A stretch of DNA of 64,000 bases from Azolla pinnata (Eukaryota > Streptophyta > Polypodiopsida > Salviniales > Salviniaceae): contig JBBBWG010032641.1 in NCBI GenBank assembly GCA_037176905.1, positions 17,896 to 81,895 on the forward strand, read 5' to 3'. The stretch's first letter is position 1, and each line of letters starts with the position of its first letter. The position numbers and the translations under genes were made by a program. A model generated the notes under the pieces. The model was not told the origin of the DNA. It saw only the letters and a list, made by a program, of their open reading frames with translations, and searched no databases. Of this stretch, positions 13,074 to 23,696 are shown piece after piece.

Positions 13074-13341
13074 AGAGAGCTGTGCGGACTTACTTTGGCC
13101 ATGAGCGGACGCCGAGGTCGGAGAGGCGGGACTCGGGGGGGTTGCGCTCGATGCGGACGCCCAGCTTCTCTTCCACCACGCTCTCCTTGGCCATAGCGCG
13201 GACGGCGACGAGGCGAGGCGAAGAGGAGGACGACGACGACGACGAAGAAGAAGAAGAAGAAGGAGCGAGACGAAGACGAAGACGAAGAGGCAAAGCAGCG
13301 GAAGGGGAGGCGGCGATGGTGTTCACGACTGTCAGAGACAT
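12197..13341 (-). CDS. RmlC-like cupin (DUF861 type), probably plastid-targeted
   Basis: Small single-domain cupin matching the plant family of Arabidopsis At4g10300/At3g04300. The biochemical role is not established, although the fold is shared with ureidoglycine aminohydrolase-type cupins. Exons 13094-13341 and 12197-12401 (read on the minus strand) join in frame to 150 residues. Residues 1-50 are rich in Ser, Arg and Leu with a poly-Ser run encoded by a microsatellite, consistent with a transit peptide. The mature part has EEKLGVRIERNPPESRL, GVRSWPKWGC and KFPWTYS, then cupin motif 1 (ETCYLLKGKVKVY) and motif 2 (IGAGDLVVFPDGMSCTW), ending DKHYSFS. The ATG at 13341 is the first in frame; an internal Met (MAKESVVEEKLG) could start a cytosolic form. 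Metal-binding His residues of classical cupins are not obvious. Confidence 0.9.
12525..12945. repeat. 125-bp tandem repeat in the cupin intron
   Basis: About 3.3 copies of a roughly 125-bp unit fill the intron 12402-13093. The word cagcatgg recurs near 12544, 12669, 12793 and 12918. Each copy also contains accatttctgaagcgttcc and a segment ending in ccgccggaatccaaat-like sequence. The frames open on both strands here are shadows of the repeat. A GA dinucleotide run (about 13038-13070) closes the intron near its donor. Confidence 0.85.
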
Positions 13342-13985
13342 GGCGATGGCGCCGCGCTTCCTTCGTCTTCGTCTTCTTCGTCTTCTGCTTCTTCTTCATC
13401 GTCTTCACGACGTTATCCCGAGCCTGGGCCCCGAACCTGATCCCCGAACCTGATCCCCGAACCTGGTTCCTTCTTTCTTCTTTCTTCTTCTTCTTCTTCT
13501 TCTTCTTCTTCTTCTTCTTCATTCATTATGTGACGTTATCCCGAGCCTGATCCCCGAACCTGGTTCCTTCTTTCTTCTTCTTCTTCTTCTTCTTCTTCTT
13601 CTTCTTCATTATCTCTTCGTGACATTTATCCCGAACCTGATCCCCGAACCTGATCCCCGAACCTGTTCTTTTTTTTCTGTAACCAAAACACACACAGAAC
13701 AAAAACTCTTGTTTCTTTCCTTCTTTCTGGCATTTTGTTCTTTGGTTTCATCACAAGTGTTGTGTTTTTTCCATCACCGGCGTTTCGAGTTCCCCGTTAT
13801 TATATGCTTCGCTGGCCTCTCTCTCTCTCTCTCTCTCGTTATCAGCTAGTCGTGTGCTTGCTGCTCCTCCGATCTCTCGAGGCCGGTTTCGATGTGCCTG
13901 AGCAGGTAGCCGTTTTCGAGCTTTAGAAAAACGCTTACAATGCTCTTGTTCCGCGGATGTCCTTACAAACAGCGTCCGATCGAAA

Positions 13986-14025
<40 letters not shown>

Positions 14026-14419
14026 CCCCGAAATGGGTTTCTCCATCGCAAGTCAGGTTGTCGTAAAACACAGGATGCTGCAAGAAGCTGTATATGGCAA
14101 CCACTCTTAGCTTCCTGCAAGCTGCCATCTGTCAGTGCGTTTGATCTTGTCTCTTTGGTCGAACCACGATGCAATATACCAAGATTGAATCGAGTTTTCT
14201 AGGTGGGGGGGACTCTGTGACCTCATTATTAATTTCTCCGCAAGTGGGTTACAGTTCCGAAACCTTATGAAATCGACAATCGATCGTCGCGAACGAAACG
14301 CACAGACACACACAGAGAGAGTGGATTCGTCTATGTGCTCGATTCCAGATCGCAGCGCATCTGAAAAGCTACAGAGAATAGAGTGTTCTATTTCTCCAGG
14401 TGCAGAATGGGACGGTGTG
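13342..14419. other. Spacer with CTT tracts and a CCCGAACCTGAT repeat
   Basis: Between two minus-strand genes. At 13410-13670 the phrase cccgaacctgatccccgaac recurs about eight times, split by CTT runs at 13470-13518 and 13568-13606. CT and AT runs lie at 13821-13838 and 13987-14023. No coding frame is supported. It should contain the 3' end of the tetraspanin transcript and the promoter of the cupin gene. Confidence 0.65.
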
Positions 14420-14793
14420 CTAGCCAGCAGCAGAGTGAGCGCCGTGCGAGAAGCCATGCTGCCTGATGGAGGAACTGAAGGTGCCGTTGTGGAGGCTAGG
14501 CAGGAACACGGCCCACGAGAAGGCGTAGAGGATCAGGAGCAAGACGAGCACGGCGACGCAGACTCGGCAAGCTCGATTCCAGTCTCTGCTCACGTACTCC
14601 AGAAGCCCGGCCTTGCACGATCTGCAGTCGAAACAGAGTGCAGATGGATCGTTGTCCCAGATGCCGCAGTCGGAAGCAGTCGTCGAGGCTCGCGTTGCGT
14701 TCACCCATCTCGTTGCGCTCACGAATTGGAACCCGCATTCGCTCGGTGGCTTGCAGCATCCTGACTGCAGGATCAAGAGGGCAAAATAGTTAA

Positions 14794-14828
<35 letters not shown>

Positions 14829-17552
14829 GTTAAACTCTTTTCTTTAGCAGATGCCCATTGCTAAGCCAAAACATCTGATCAGACAGAGTCAGATCCGAGC
14901 TCATCGACTAGATTCAATTGGCTCAGGCACCTGCTCAGCTGCTTGTTGTTGCCTCACCTACGCCAATCCCCTGATCAAAGCTTGATCAGTTGGATTAATC
15001 TGGCCCCAATTGCTTTCAATTGCCTTGCCTATGCAATCCCTGATCAATTGGATTAATCTATTCATGGATTTATTAGCCTTAGTTGCTTGTAGATTTGCCC
15101 TCGCCTGAGCAATCCCTAATCAAAGTCTGATTGGTTGGATTAATCTGGCCCAACTGCTTGGAATTGCCTTGCCTGTGCAATCCCTAATCAGTTGGATTAA
15201 TCTGTTCCTAGATTTATCAAGCTTAGATGCTTGTAGTTGCCTCACCCAGGCAATCCCTGATCAAAGTCTGATAGGTTGGATTAATCTGGCCCAACTGCTT
15301 GTAATCGCCTCGCCTGTGCAATCCATGATCAATTGGATTAATCTGTTCATGGATTTATCAGGCTCAGCTACTTGCGAATTCGGCCTTTGCCTGGGCAGCT
15401 GATGGATCTGTACAAATAAGAAACAGACCTGGATTGGACTGAGCTCCGCGAACTTGAAGGCGATCAACGTTGGGTACTTCTTGTCGAGACCCACACAAGG
15501 CTTCCTGCCTTGGACACACATCCGGATTGTCATCCAGTTCAAGGGATCGGATAACTGGAAAAAAAAATGTGCTTCAATCGTGTCGGGGTTTAAGGATTTA
15601 AGGTTTAGAGTTCAGGTTTCAGGATTTGTTTCTGCGTCCCTTTGCCCTAATAAACTCAGCATCGTACGCCTGCTCTCTCTAAGAGAGACTTTGATTGTGT
15701 AAACCTACCTGAAACCCTAAAACCCTAAAACCCTAAAAACCCCAAAACCCTAAAAACCCTGAAAAAGCATGTCTAGGTTGGTTACAGAATCAAAAGTCTC
15801 TACAGAGCTCGCGCTCCATTAGGTAACTAACTGTGGAACCTGATACTGCGAAATTCCTTGCCAAAATGCTCACATACTTTTGTCAAACTGATGCATAATC
15901 AAAGCAAAACATTCTCAATCAGGTTTTTGATGGGAATGTGGAGGGTTTAGGGCTTCCATTGATGAACAGGTTAAGTTTTAGGGTTCTAGGTTTAGGTTTC
16001 AGGGTTCAGGGTTCAGGTTTGAAGTATTAGGGTTCTGGGTTCTGGGCTCAAGGTTTAGGGTTCATAGAGTTCAAGGGCTCAAGTTTTAGGGTTTTGGGTT
16101 CAGGTTTCAGAGTTCAAATTTCAGGGTTCAGGGTTCAGGTTTGAAGTATTAGGGTTTTGGGTTCATGGCGCAAGTTTTAGGGTTTTGGGTTTAGGTTTCA
16201 GGGTTCAAGGTTCAAGGTTGAAGTATTAGGATTAAGGATTCAAGTATTAGGGTTCAAGTTTCAGGTTTTAGGGTTGACAGGGTTCAAGGGCTCAAGTTTT
16301 AGGGTTTCACAGGGTTCAAGGGTTCAAGTTTTAGGGTTCCTGTGACAGGGCTCAGAGCTCTCAAGGTTTTAGGGTTTCAGGGTTCAGGGTTCAAGGTTGA
16401 AGTATTAGGGTTCAGGGTTCAAGGTTGAAGTATTAGGGTTCAGGGTTCAAGGTTGAAGTATTAGGGTTCACAGGATTCAAGTTTTAGGGTTCAAGGTTGA
16501 AGTATTAGGGTTCACAGGATTCAAGTTTTAGGGTTCAAGTTTCAGGTTTTAGGGTTCACAGGNNNNNNNNNNNNNNNNNNNNNNNNNNNNNNNNNNNNNN
16601 NNNNNNNNNNNNNNNNNNNNNNNNNNNNNNNNNNNNNNNNNNNNNNNNNNNNNNNNNNNNNNGTTTTAGGGTTCACAGGATTCAAGGGCTCAAGTTTTAG
16701 GGTTTCACAGGATTCAAGGCTTCAAGTTTTAGGGTTCCTCTGACAGGGTTCAGAGTTCTCAAGGTTTTAGGGTTTCAGGGTTCAGGGTTCATGGTTGAAG
16801 TATTAGGGTTCAAGGTTGAAGTATTAGGGTTCAGGATTCAAGTTTTAGGGTTCAAGTTTCAGGTTTTAGGGTTCACAGGATTCAAGGGCTCAAGTTTTAG
16901 GGTTTCACAGGATTCAAGGCTTCAAGTTTTAGGGTTCCTCTGACAGGGTTCAGAGCTCTCAAGGTTTTAGGGTTTCAGGGTTCAGGGTTCCTGTGACAAG
17001 GTTCCGAGCTCAAGCTCTAGGGTTTCCGAGTTTAGGGTTCCTGTGGGCAGGGATTCAAGCTTTAGGGTTTTGGGTGCCTGCAAATTTTAGGGTTTAGGAG
17101 CAGGGGCGAGGGAGCAGGAGGACCTTGTCTTGAAACCAGTGGGAGTAATCCTGGAGCTGGAACTCGGCTTGGAGCGGTCCCCAGCTCCGAGCTGCGCTGC
17201 TGCCGCCATGGCTGCTGCCCGTGGAGACGAAGAAGCCGAAGAGGGTGAAGCTGAAGAGCAGGAGGAGGAGGAGCAGGAGCAAGACGAGGTATGCCCAGAT
17301 GAAGCAGATCTGATGCTTGGCGATGCCCAGGAGGCCCAGGAGCGAGGCCAAGAAGAAGGCGGCGCCCAGGAAGAGGATGGGCCCTTCCAGGAACTGCAAG
17401 CAGTCCACATGGTGCCGCAGAGCGAGCCACAGACCTGTCACAAGCAGAGCCAAGGACAGCAGCGATGTCAAGACAGTTGCTGCGCTGAGCATCGCGATCG
17501 ATCTTGCCGCAGTCGACGATCGAGGGCCAACGCTACGAATCGGGTGATTCAT
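14420..17552 (-). CDS. Plant tetraspanin
   Basis: Four-pass membrane organiser of the plant tetraspanin (TET) family. Exons 17124-17552, 15429-15554 and 14420-14764 on the minus strand join at phase 0 to 299 residues. Exon 1 carries TM1 (TVLTSLLSLALLVTGLWLAL), the small loop, TM2, the short inner loop and TM3 ([17 protein letters not shown]). The large extracellular loop spans the three exons. It contains the plant hallmark SGCCKPPSECGF right at the start of exon 3, plus paired cysteines (CFDCRSC). TM4 (VCVAVLVLLLILYAFSW) and a short tail end the protein. The ATG at 17552 gives a 20-residue leader before MLSAATV; starting at 17492 gives 279 residues, nearer the usual length and N-terminus. 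Spacing of the introns within the large loop agrees with continuous alignment to TET proteins. Neither intron is simple: both are built of repeats. Confidence 0.88.
14795..15400. repeat. ATT run and TTGGATTAATCT minisatellite, tetraspanin intron 2
   Basis: The intron 14765-15428 starts (on the plus strand) with an ATT triplet run at about 14797-14828. From about 14880 it consists of five or so diverged copies of a 65-130 bp unit. Each copy holds gttggattaatct, a tgcttg-aattgcct segment and caatccctgatcaa. Alternate copies contain either tggcccaactgcttg or gttcatggatttat, so this is a higher-order repeat of two unit types. Confidence 0.8.
15700..17095. repeat. Degenerate telomere-like (TTTAGGG-like) array with assembly gap
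   Basis: Most of tetraspanin intron 1 (15555-17123) is made of words such as ttagggttcagggtt, aagttttagggtt and gaagtattagggtt. A short opposite-strand stretch (aaaccctaaaaccctaaa) lies at 15710-15765. The heptamer TTTAGGG is the usual plant telomere unit. Here it is spaced irregularly by cag/cac/caag insertions, and it forms longer repeated blocks: tgacagggttcagag recurs around 16340, 16740 and 16940. It reads as an old interstitial telomere-like or minisatellite array rather than a fresh telomere end. Confidence 0.85.
16563..16662. other. Assembly gap (100 N)
   Basis: Exactly 100 N, the conventional placeholder for a gap of unknown size. It sits inside the telomere-like array, so the true length of that array and of tetraspanin intron 1 is unknown. 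Confidence 0.99.
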
Positions 17553-17578
17553 TAGATCTCTCTCTTTCTCTCTCTCTC

Positions 17579-17621
<43 letters not shown>

Positions 17622-17649
17622 ATCTAGATGTAGATATAGTCTGTTTGTG

Positions 17650-18905
17650 TCTTGGTTCAGGTGCTTCGAAGCTCAGGAAAGGCTCGGTGAATTGCTCCTA
17701 CATGTATGTATGCGTATATCTGCCGGCGGTTTCGGTTCGGTGCTTTGAAATGAATCGCGGGAAAATCGCTGGAATGCTCCTATATGTATATGTCTATCGG
17801 TGTTTTGGTCAGTGTGCTTTGATTGAAGCTAAAGGAAGATTGCTGGAATGCTGCTATATGTTTATGTCTATTGGTGTTTTGGTCAGTGTGCTTTGAATGA
17901 AGCTAAAGGAAGATTGCTGGAATGCTGCTATATGTATATGTCTGCCAGTGTTTTGGATTCACTGCTTTGAATTAAGCTCAGGAAGATTGCTGGAATGCTC
18001 CTATATGTATACGTCTGTCAGAGGTTTAGATTCAGTGCTTTGAATGAATCTCGGCAAGATCGCTGGAACATTCCTATATGTATACGTCTGTCAGAGTTTT
18101 GGTCAGTGTGGTTTGAAGCTCGGGAAGATTGCTGAAATGCTCCTATATGTATATATATGTCTGTCAGAAGTTTTGGATTCAGTGCTTTCAGTGAAGCTCG
18201 GGAAGATTGCTGGAATGCTCCTCCTATATGTATATGTGTATCAGTGCTTTTGCTTTGAAGCTCAGGAAGATTGCTGAAATGCTGCTATATGTATATGTCT
18301 ATCAGTGTTTTGGTCAGTGATTTGAAGTTCAGGAAGATTGCTGGAATGCTGCTATATATGTATATGTCTAATCAGTGTTTTGGTCAGTGATTTTGAAGCT
18401 CTGGAATATTGCTGGAATTCTCCTATATGTATATGTCTATCAGTGGTTTGATCAGTGATTTTGAAGCTCAGGAAGCCTTTCAGTGTTTCAGTCAAGCGCT
18501 TTGAAGCTCAGGAAAATCTCACTGAAATGCTTCTAAAATGATGCATATACCCGTCAATGTTTTCAATTCTGTGCTTTGAGTGAAGCTCGGGAAGATTGCT
18601 GAAATGCGCCTATATGTATAATAACTCAGGAAAAGCTCAGGGAAATGCTCCTATATGATGAATATATCGGTCAGTGATTTCGATTCCGTGCTCTGAATGA
18701 AGCTCAGGAAGATTGCTGAAAAATGCTCCGATATGTGTAGATAGATCTTTGGTCAGTGCTTTGAAGCTCAGGAAAAGCTCACGGAAATGCTCCTATATGA
18801 TGAATATTTCTGTCAGTGTTTTGGATTCGGTGCTTTGGGCGAAGCTCAGGAAGATTTACTCCTAGGTATATCTGAGACAGTGCTTTGAGGTGAAGCTGAG
18901 GAAGC
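17650..18905. repeat. Large minisatellite, unit about 65-75 bp
   Basis: About 18 imperfect copies lie in tandem directly upstream of the tetraspanin gene. The core is gaagctcaggaagattgctg, then gaatgctcctatatgtatat, then gtctgtcagtgttttggtca and gtgctttgaa. Unit length varies with small indels, and the most diverged copies are at the right end. A TTTC tetranucleotide run (about 17588-17620) precedes it. Reading frames across it repeat the same residues and are not genes. Confidence 0.9.
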
Positions 18906-21277
18906 CATCCCCATTACTTATACAAAAGAAGTGCTGAGAGCTAAACTGAACTGTTTTCCACAAGTTCATGGCCTCTTCCGGAGCCGTTTATATATACATT
19001 GCAGGGACTTGTGTCTTTTTCGCATCGCTAGAAAAGGCAATGGCAAACTGTCTGTGATGCCAAGCCCGATTTCCTGTCGATATTCCTTGTGTAGCAGCAC
19101 AGCAATGCTTATTATGCCCCTGCCTCTTGGCAAGGATTTCTGCATAAAACCTGTCTCTTTTCCTTCACTCAGCAATCTATCTTTCGTTACAAGTGTGCGT
19201 ATGGATGGGGTGGGTCTATATGCTACTGATGATGATGGGAAACCCTCTTTTTGGCTTTTCTCAACTACGGATCGAAGATGAATGGTGTTGTGTATCATAC
19301 CACTTATATGCTTCCATGAATTGGAGATAGAAGATTGAATGGTGTTATATGCACCATACAACTATATGCTTTCTGTGAACTGGGCAGAGAAGATGAATGG
19401 TGTTATGTGCATCATACGACTAAATGCGTTTGCAAACTGGAGATAGAAGATTGAATGGTGTATGCTTTTGTGAAGAACAAATTCTCTCCGTTGCCAAATG
19501 TAGAGAGCTTTGTACCGAAGCTTGCTGGGAACAGATTAATCGGGTGTGGTTCTGTTACCCTAACTAATCTCATCGTTCCGTGTGAAATTTCATCTGCCCA
19601 TCTCATCTCGTTCATCGTTTGTTGAAATGCCAAGCTGAAATGCATCTTCCAAACAGCCAAATCAATGGTGCCTTGCCTCTTTTAGCCCCAATTTTGTATC
19701 CCTACTCTTGCACCTGACCAGATTTGGCAGATCTTCTCCAACTCTGTTTCTCCTGCCTCAAAGGGGTGATCGCAGAGGACAAAACCAGCATGGAAATAAA
19801 GCGGTCGAAAAACAGCGATGGGACTTGTTCACGCCTTTTCATGCTTAACGAGGTTGCCGCTCTTTGAGAACGAGGAACTTTGAAACAGCGACGAGGAATC
19901 AAAACGTCCCAAACGGATCGTCAAGGAAGCGATTGTGTTCTATAAAGGCTCGACAAATTTGGAAGCTAAAAGAACTTGCTTTGGTGGAAGTCAGTGCATA
20001 TATTTAGATATATGTATATGGCCTGGTGTGATCGGCATCAAAAGGAAAGGAATACTTGCGGTATACGTGACATGGTTAGAGACACATTCTGCAAGGCAAG
20101 CGATCGTTACGCCAACTTGAGAAGAACATTTGATAGGTGCTGTGTAGAGATCATAGGACTCTATGACAGATTTGGAGAAGCGAAGATCGAGTGATTTTAT
20201 AAGCTTGTGCGAAAACACTGTTTTATAACTTTTTTAAGCTCAGATTGAGCTTCGGAAAGCCTCTTCGACATGTGAAGAAGAATCGAACTACTACTGTCTT
20301 GAAGCTCTGATGCTTTCGGCAAGGCCACATTGTGATCAATGTATGTGATGATCCTCTCTGATCATATAAACTCCAAAGCATTTCCAGCATTCTCTCTTTA
20401 CAAAGAAAGCGCTTCGAAATGAAGTGCCCAAACTAGAGTGTAATTTTGGCCAAATTTATGGAGTTCCTGAAGTGGATTTTCTGTTATAATCTAAGTTTAC
20501 TGGTTCAGCTTATAGAACTATTCCAAATGACACTGCTCAGTATCTTAAACACAAAGTTCTACCATTACATTCAAATGAAGCGCCGAGAACAAAAATTGAG
20601 AAACAGAATGATTATATATACCAAGATGGTTGAACATGCTCCAAATGTTTGTAAAATGACTCTCAATTCAACGAAGTTTGTTCACGATTGAAGGGTACAA
20701 TTAAACAAAGTTGGATTATGAACAATGTTTTGTCTCTAGGAGACCGACAACTCCATATCCTCAGATGAAAGCTTTCCTCTTTTTCAAAATCACTTCTACT
20801 AGCACAACGTACAGATAGATAAAGAGTTCGTATAAACAGAAAAACCAATCCATTAGTAAAACAGTGCACACAAGCACATGTAACTTCGAATTTAGCCTTT
20901 GCTCGAAGATGTGTTACATTAAACTTGAAACATTCCCAAGCTGAGTTTGATTTTGGAGGCAAGGTCACAGTTAATTCCCACTTTTAATGTCCTGTGGCGT
21001 TTCAATTTCCACCAGAGGGTCAAAAAGAAATCTTAGTTTAGTAATAATACATTCTTCCAAGTCAGGGTTTAGGGTCAACACCACGAAATTGATCCCTGCT
21101 AGAAACCGCCACGGAAATCACTTCAAGCATGAAAACTCTTGGGTAGATGTTATCACGAACACTTCCACAACATGGCATCAATCGCCACATGAGCAGAAAA
21201 TGCCTCGGTCAACTCTCAAAATATCACAGGTGCAGGTGAAATTCCAATCCCATGCACTATGACAGAGCAAAAATCAA
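18906..21277. other. Intergenic stretch without a recognised gene
   Basis: At 19265-19465 there are about four imperfect 55-62 bp copies of a unit with gaagatgaatggtgttatgt and catacgactatatgct. The remainder is unique, moderately AT-rich sequence with only short frames that show no family features. The right end (about 20700-21277) probably contains the 3' UTR of the ESP1-like gene. Confidence 0.6.
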
Positions 21278-23696
21278 TTAGCTGGCTTGATTACGAAAAG
21301 CTTGCTGCAGCTGTAGCACCTGCTGTCTCTGTTCTGGTGGCAAAGAGTTTATTTGCTCATGTGTCAAATTCATCACTTGTTGTAGCAACATCTTCTGTTG
21401 CTCTGCCTCAATTGATGCCTAAATAAATAAACAAAGACATCATTAAGGAACCTGTCATTGGTAATGAAGTGAAGCTAAAACGGGAAACAAGCTACTGCTG
21501 CATCGGGATAGTCAAAACTTATGAGGTATCCTGAAAGAAAATAGTATTAGATAAACACCTGTGCTGGTTGCAATTGTTGAGGTTGTCCCACTTGTTGACC
21601 ATATCCATGATTTGATGGAGGTGCACCGGTAGGACCAGCTGCATAAGGATGATGTCCTGGTACCATATGGCCAATGGGCGCCGTGGCACTAGTTTGAGGT
21701 AGAGGCAAAGATCCACTTGATGCCATTGGTTGATTCCATGTCCCTACAGGAGAAGTCCCACTTGGAGAACCCAGACTTGGTTGTCCAGACATATCAGATC
21801 GAGACATCTAACAAAAGGCATTCTCTCAAACCCATATTTTGGACATCTTAGGAAACAGCAAATAATTTGGACATTGAATTTTACACAAACCTGAAACATA
21901 TGTTGCGGCAATGGCTGACTAGGCAGAGGTGGATGCATCTGCTGGAATGACGTACCAATGCTTGTCTGAGAACCACCTTGTTGCTGAATGAAATTCACAG
22001 TTCAAACATATAAAGGTGTTGAGACGAATTTATAAAAGAGATCCATGTTCAGTTATAATGTATCAAATATATTGCATCAAGAGAACAGGGTCAAATAACT
22101 GTGAAGGCAATCAAGCACACTTAGGCACATCAAACAAAATTCAATATTCTAAACCACCATTATACCGAGGAGGGAAAACATAACATGCCTGATAAGGAAG
22201 CTGAGGATGATAAGGAGATGCGCCTTGTGCAGGGTGAAAACCCATACCCTGTGAAAGCTGATGTTGAGGCTGTGATGCAGCTACCAACTGCCGAAGTTGT
22301 GGTGGTAAAGGTGGTGGTGGCGGTGGCAGTTGCATAGGCTGAGGAAGGGACTGTGGATGTTGCAACAGAGTGGCCGAAGACAGTAATAGTGAATGTGACT
22401 GTATTACGTTGGACTGAGGACTATGTTCCTGAGACAACGTAGGCTGGTATGGAAAGGATTGACTAGGTTGTAATGTGGCACTCAGAGCTTGAGACAATAT
22501 AGGCTGTTGTTGAAACGGGAAGGATGGTTGATTAGGCTGTGACGTTGTGGCAATTTGTCCTTGCGGCTGCTGAGCTTGTAGTTGTGCCAGGACCTGCGGT
22601 TGAGCTTGTTGAGAAGGAATCTGTTGAGCAGGTGGAGACTGAGTTATTACAGCTCTTCCTTGCGTCTGAACAGCTGACACTTGCACAGAAGCTGTCTGTG
22701 CCGATTGCGATGTTTGACCTTGAAGATTTGCAAGAGGTGACTGCGTACATCAAAAGAATAATTCAGAACAAACAATCCGAGTATGTGGCGTGAAAACAAA
22801 GACTCAGGACATGAAAACTGGTTAGCATCGACAAGACCAGCACACATAGCTATTACCTGCATTAGAATACAAATCAGAATACCAAAATAGTCGCACATCA
22901 ACAGAAAAACATCAGGCTACCAATAGGCACAAGAACACTTAAGCCTGTGATGTGAGTTGAAAAATAGAATCACATCATCAAAAGACAAGCATCATACATA
23001 TGATTGACTGTCACATTACAAAGTTGTTAGTAAAGGCAAGCATCAAGACATTCAAGAGGCACTGAAACCATCTTATCAGTTAGAACACAGAATCAACATT
23101 TGAATATGTTATCACATAACAAACAAACAGAATATGCCCTAAAAAACAAACAGCAACATCGATAAGCCAAAGATCTAATTTTGTCTCACCGTCTCTGGAG
23201 CTCGCACCATACCTAACATAATTTGAGCCTGTAAAACAGAAAGGAAGCATTAACAAATGTAGGAAACTACACAGAAGTATGATTTTGAAAGAGAATGATT
23301 AGGTATTACAAATAGTCATGCGATCGGGTATTCAAGATGCTACGCATCAAATGATTAGAGTTACAAATCAGGCAGTCAAGAAATGTATAGATTTAAACAT
23401 ACACCCTACCTGGAAAAGGGTTTTTGTTAGCTGGGGGTTCGCAATCAGGATTTGGCGAGCCTGCTGTTGATTCTGATGAATCAAATCCTTCACATAACAG
23501 AAATACAAGATGAGGTAGGCCAGCTATAATATTGTAAGAGCAAAGGACAATAATCAATCAAACTTACCTTCATCTGGGAAAGAAGCTGATACAGTTGATG
23601 TTTGGACATGTTAGCCAGATTACTGGTTAGGGTATCAGGACCTACACCTGAATCCATTCCTCCACTACTCTGAAGTCCCACACTCGCATCAGTCAT
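21278..23696 (-). CDS. ESP1: ESP1/CstF64-like polyadenylation factor lacking an RRM
   Basis: Homologue of Arabidopsis ESP1, a CstF64-like protein of the mRNA 3'-end processing machinery. Exons on the minus strand: 23568-23696, 23410-23487, 23190-23228, 22189-22740, 21891-21983, 21559-21807, 21278-21418. All junctions are phase 0 and give 426 residues. The N-terminus MTDASVGLQ resembles the ESP1 start. It is followed by the CstF64 hinge (SKHQLYQLLSQMKDLI, QQQARQILIANPQL, LFQAQIMLGMV), which binds CstF77 or symplekin in the family. The middle is about 290 residues of Gln/Pro-rich low complexity with a PPPPPPLPP run. The C-terminus (VMNLTHEQINSLPPEQRQQV, then LQLQQAF) is the small CstF64 helical domain. 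No RRM is present, as in ESP1 and unlike true CstF64. Exon 4 must leave through a GC donor (CAG|GCATGT). I saw no RRM-like frame up to 27 kb upstream on this strand. Confidence 0.9.
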
